Positions 62,601 to 64,000 of a stretch of 64,000 nt of DNA are shown here, in pieces. The notes below the pieces were generated by a model. The model was not told the origin of the DNA. It saw only the letters and a program-made list of their open reading frames with translations, and made no database searches. Both the position numbers and the translations under genes were made by a program. The DNA is from Candidatus Thermokryptus mobilis. GTDB lineage: Bacteria > Bacteroidota > Ignavibacteria > Kryptoniales > Kryptoniaceae. Where the stretch lies: assembly GCF_900070205.1 (NCBI RefSeq), contig NZ_FAOO01000007.1, forward strand, positions 74,436 to 138,435, in the 5' to 3' direction. Positions within the stretch are counted from its first letter, which is position 1; every line of letters begins with the position of its first letter.

Positions 62601-64000
62601 CAATTTTTGCAACAGGTGGATAATTATTGTCAAGATGCATTGAAATTATTCCAGCCCTGCCCGTATCATTATCAAATGGTGTGAGCCTAAGATGAACAAT
62701 CCTGTCCTCACCCGGCACATCATCACTTGAAAGCCAAATAATCTCAGATGAATACCTTGATGCAGGAATTATAGTATCACCAAAAACTTTTGCCCTCCTC
62801 CAATTTAAACTATCAAGCGAATATTCAAGCGAAATTCTCAACGTATCATTCTCTCTATCCATAAGTGTGAAACTTACCCTGACTGAGTCACTTACCTCCA
62901 CAGAAATTGGCACAATCTCAACCGACGGTATATCATTGTTATCAATCTTCAAGCTAAGCGAATCCCCTATCCCATCACCCCAACCATCACTTGCATAAAA
63001 ATACAACTTGACAAATCCATCAAATTTGTCAAGACCTTCTTTGCTAAGCCAGGTAAATATTCCCCTATACTTTGATGTATCAACCTTTGAAGGTATCCCA
63101 GTTATTTTCCCAGCTTTTGGCGAATCTAAACCCACAACATACAAAACTTTTATCATTAACTGATCCCCCGTAGTATCCTCAATTAAATACCCAATTTTAA
63201 CACTATCAGAGTATTCAAACAATGTATCAACCAAAAACACTTTTACTTTTTGTTTTTGGTAGTTATCAACTCTAAACTTAATCTCCCCAGGCATTCCCCA
63301 ATTATGCGGGTCTTGGTCCCTTGGCGTCACCCTCAAAACAACTTCACCATCATAATCTGGCAAATCATCAAAACTACGCCAAACAAAATATCCAACATAT
63401 CTATCCCTAACTATGTTGGATGTATCCCCAAATAAACTTGCAACCCTCCAATTATTACCATCATCAACGCTATACTCAACCCTTATCCTAACAACATCCC
63501 CCTCAACATCACTTATCCTGTAATCTATCCTTATATCAGAACTTGCTTCAACATACCCACTTAATATCTCAACAACAGGATTTTCATTCCCATCATCAGG
63601 ATAAAAATCATACCTTAAATCCCCCGACTCATTGCCGTATAAATCCCTAACAGCACTTACACTTATGCTAACCAAACTATCCGACAATGGTAACCTAGAT
63701 GATAAAATAAGCGTAAACTCACTTGACAAACCAAGTGAAAAAGCTCTAATAGGCAATGTCTCACTTGTCCAAGATGGACCACGCCAATAAAGTGTAAAAT
63801 ATGCTGCATCATAATATTCAATATATTCAACCCTTATCTTATGATATCCAGCACTTAAATTCCTCACACCACTACCTGAATATGTCCAAGAATAGTCAAA
63901 AAGAAGTGTATCATCAATCGTAACGATAAAGCGACTATCATAATCCTTATCAAAACTAAACTCATAACTACCACTTGTTGGAATAAAAACATATCCGCTA
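59605..64000 (-). CDS. giant secreted PA14/repeat/dockerin-like protein with T9SS sorting domain, N-terminus outside the window
   Basis: About 1465 codons are visible, and the frame is open to the right edge; the GTG at 63867 is only an internal codon. In order: end of a PA14 carbohydrate-binding domain (YVFIPTSGSYEFSFD, then FDYSWTYSGSG); eight repeats of about 100-110 residues with YSVDGxxWR, SRYxGxIxW and TPxDxDxG motifs; a Big_5-like domain (PVIISVLPSDVAFYND); a dockerin-like pair of Asp-rich loops (GDFNLDKKVNLSDLNEF, PDGKIDFEDLMVF); a cohesin-like beta domain; and a T9SS tail (NFPNPFN, YDIIGREV, SGVYTYVM, basic end). It should be a large surface adhesin or glycan binder. Repeats 1-3 match repeats 6-8 as a block. 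Confidence 0.9.
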   Translation of the reverse strand, partial: SGYVFIPTSGSYEFSFDKDYDSRFIVTIDDTLLFDYSWTYSGSGVRNLSAGYHKIRVEYIEYYDAAYFTLYWRGPSWTSETLPIRAFSLGLSSEFTLILSSRLPLSDSLVSISVSAVRDLYGNESGDLRYDFYPDDGNENPVVEILSGYVEASSDIRIDYRISDVEGDVVRIRVEYSVDDGNNWRVASLFGDTSNIVRDRYVGYFVWRSFDDLPDYDGEVVLRVTPRDQDPHNWGMPGEIKFRVDNYQKQKVKVFLVDTLFEYSDSVKIGYLIEDTTGDQLMIKVLYVVGLDSPKAGKITGIPSKVDTSKYRGIFTWLSKEGLDKFDGFVKLYFYASDGWGDGIGDSLSLKIDNNDIPSVEIVPISVEVSDSVRVSFTLMDRENDTLRISLEYSLDSLNWRRAKVFGDTIIPASRYSSEIIWLSSDDVPGEDRIVHLRLTPFDNDTGRAGIISMHLDNNYPPVAKIDSIFGSKRRTGAYRGDIGISFNISDAESDSVKLYFKFRHYSPDSTWRTASVSWVRNAITPGVYSTIWHTMDDLPESSGRYVFGVFPEDNDVGRYDSVVLNVDNIGVPAVSALSIYDSSKIEFSGDITFNYRVIDEEGDTIRLRFDYSIDNGQTWRGATVVGDTILSDSSRYVGYITWRSEFDLWGVDIDSVLFRAIPYDRNPGLPYISSPFHLDNNEEPSVVLNSLVGEQSDSVKILFNVKDRERDSVALVYEYSVDGRSWHKAKVIGYDVVDSSRYSNFAIWLSRVDLPDFDLRVYFRITPFDKDKGGSDSIYFSLDNYQGQVVLISLVDSLAELSDSVKLRYTVIDTTGDTLRIFARYSVDGVNWRFMTLSDSIGVIDTSKYSGEIVWLSKVDLPFYDGLVRLSFDVSDGWGFGKKDTISFHLDNNEPPRVTYIETPEIEVVGSYSIKFIALDRERDSLRFIYEFMIEGTSSWQPATIESVSKNGDTIIANWRTDIDLYNQDVYVYFRVTPLDIDTGRAMTTGRFKVDNQTGPVIISVLPSDVAFYNDTIKLKFDRKVRYNSLLSALNINASRTGVHHFSVMPSVDDSVFNVIPLVNFASAETVFISISGDFNYGVKDLLGNPLDGNKNGDPEGSPSDDVKISFVTSLLGDFNLDKKVNLSDLNEFRKIWNFQLKHREIGPALGQPPQMIPQPDGKIDFEDLMVFVMNWNWTAKTGGFKLAGKLSEYLQNNNKELVALSVENQNSDEISNHFDERMIEFVRLKDKNLYVRVGDNDKDVVTYKVSLNFPDSITAVEVVLKYNPDILKVLEVRDLKAFNVINDGKNVFLCYVDSSNGLIIINVANFGRLDLVEKIDITTLTFSTHIKDEVGALLACEVITSRGETYDLSKVVKINTKPETPSSFELLQNFPNPFNPITVIRFHVQQRSKVKIKIYDIIGREVLTPIDGDFEAGYYEFVWDSRDKNGNEVASGVYTYVMEAFEEGRLLFRQVRKMVMIK

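Noticed and set aside
63867..64000. Taking GTG at 63867 as the start of the giant surface protein
   Set aside because: The frame stays open to the window edge and the upstream residues complete a PA14 domain, so the true start lies outside.

Overview
This AT-rich window looks like the chromosome of a thermophilic FCB-group bacterium near the Ignavibacteria/Kryptonia branch. This is inferred from gene content, not from a search. Four proteins end in type IX secretion (T9SS) sorting domains (N-x-PNPF motifs followed by Gly-Ile/Val-Tyr and a basic end), and there are two PorV/PorQ-like outer-membrane proteins. The promoters read as TTG-N20-TAnnTTTA, which resembles the Bacteroidetes primary-sigma pattern. 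A branched-chain polyamine synthase and a long TrpB2 point to life at high temperature.

Layout. 1-8.3 kb (minus): one run from an M16 peptidase through alanine dehydrogenase, nuoG, nuoH and nuoI to a LamG/T9SS protein and a GH13-type lipoprotein cut by the window edge. 8.3-10 kb: a 45-residue membrane protein overlapping a NUDIX gene, facing a GT9 glycosyltransferase. 10-13.3 kb (minus): 2-oxoacid:ferredoxin oxidoreductase (delta, alpha, fused beta-gamma) led by an unknown small gene. 13.4-17.3 kb (plus): bpsA, then hypD and hypX, overlapping by 4 bases. 17.3-19.1 kb: hflX divergent from initiator tRNA and rpsT. 19.2-23.4 kb: a B12-binding mutase subunit, and on the other strand a family B DNA polymerase and an RsmB-type methyltransferase. 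23.5-51.3 kb (plus): a long housekeeping run (sppA, HU, TPR protein, bS22-like protein, S1/P1 nuclease, trpB2, gltX, def, fmt, lipid kinase, era, M14 and M1 peptidases, tnaA with a permease, a nucleotidyltransferase with a degenerate phosphomannomutase half, a PtsN-like protein, hisS, lgt and small genes). 51.2-57.5 kb (minus): a cell-surface cluster of M50 protease, lipoprotein, beta-propeller T9SS protein, two PorV-like proteins and a glycosyltransferase. 57.5-59.5 kb (plus): a small membrane protein, a PflX-like radical SAM protein and a nitroreductase. 59.6-64 kb (minus): a giant PA14/repeat/T9SS protein whose N-terminus lies beyond the right edge.

Together the genes cover respiratory electron input (Nuo, 2-oxoacid oxidoreductase), amino-acid turnover (Ald, TnaA, peptidases, APC permease), hydrogenase cofactor assembly (HypD, HypX), translation (tRNA-fMet, GltX, HisS, Fmt, Def, S20), and export to the cell surface. 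No CRISPR array, insertion sequence, integrase, rRNA or replication origin was seen.
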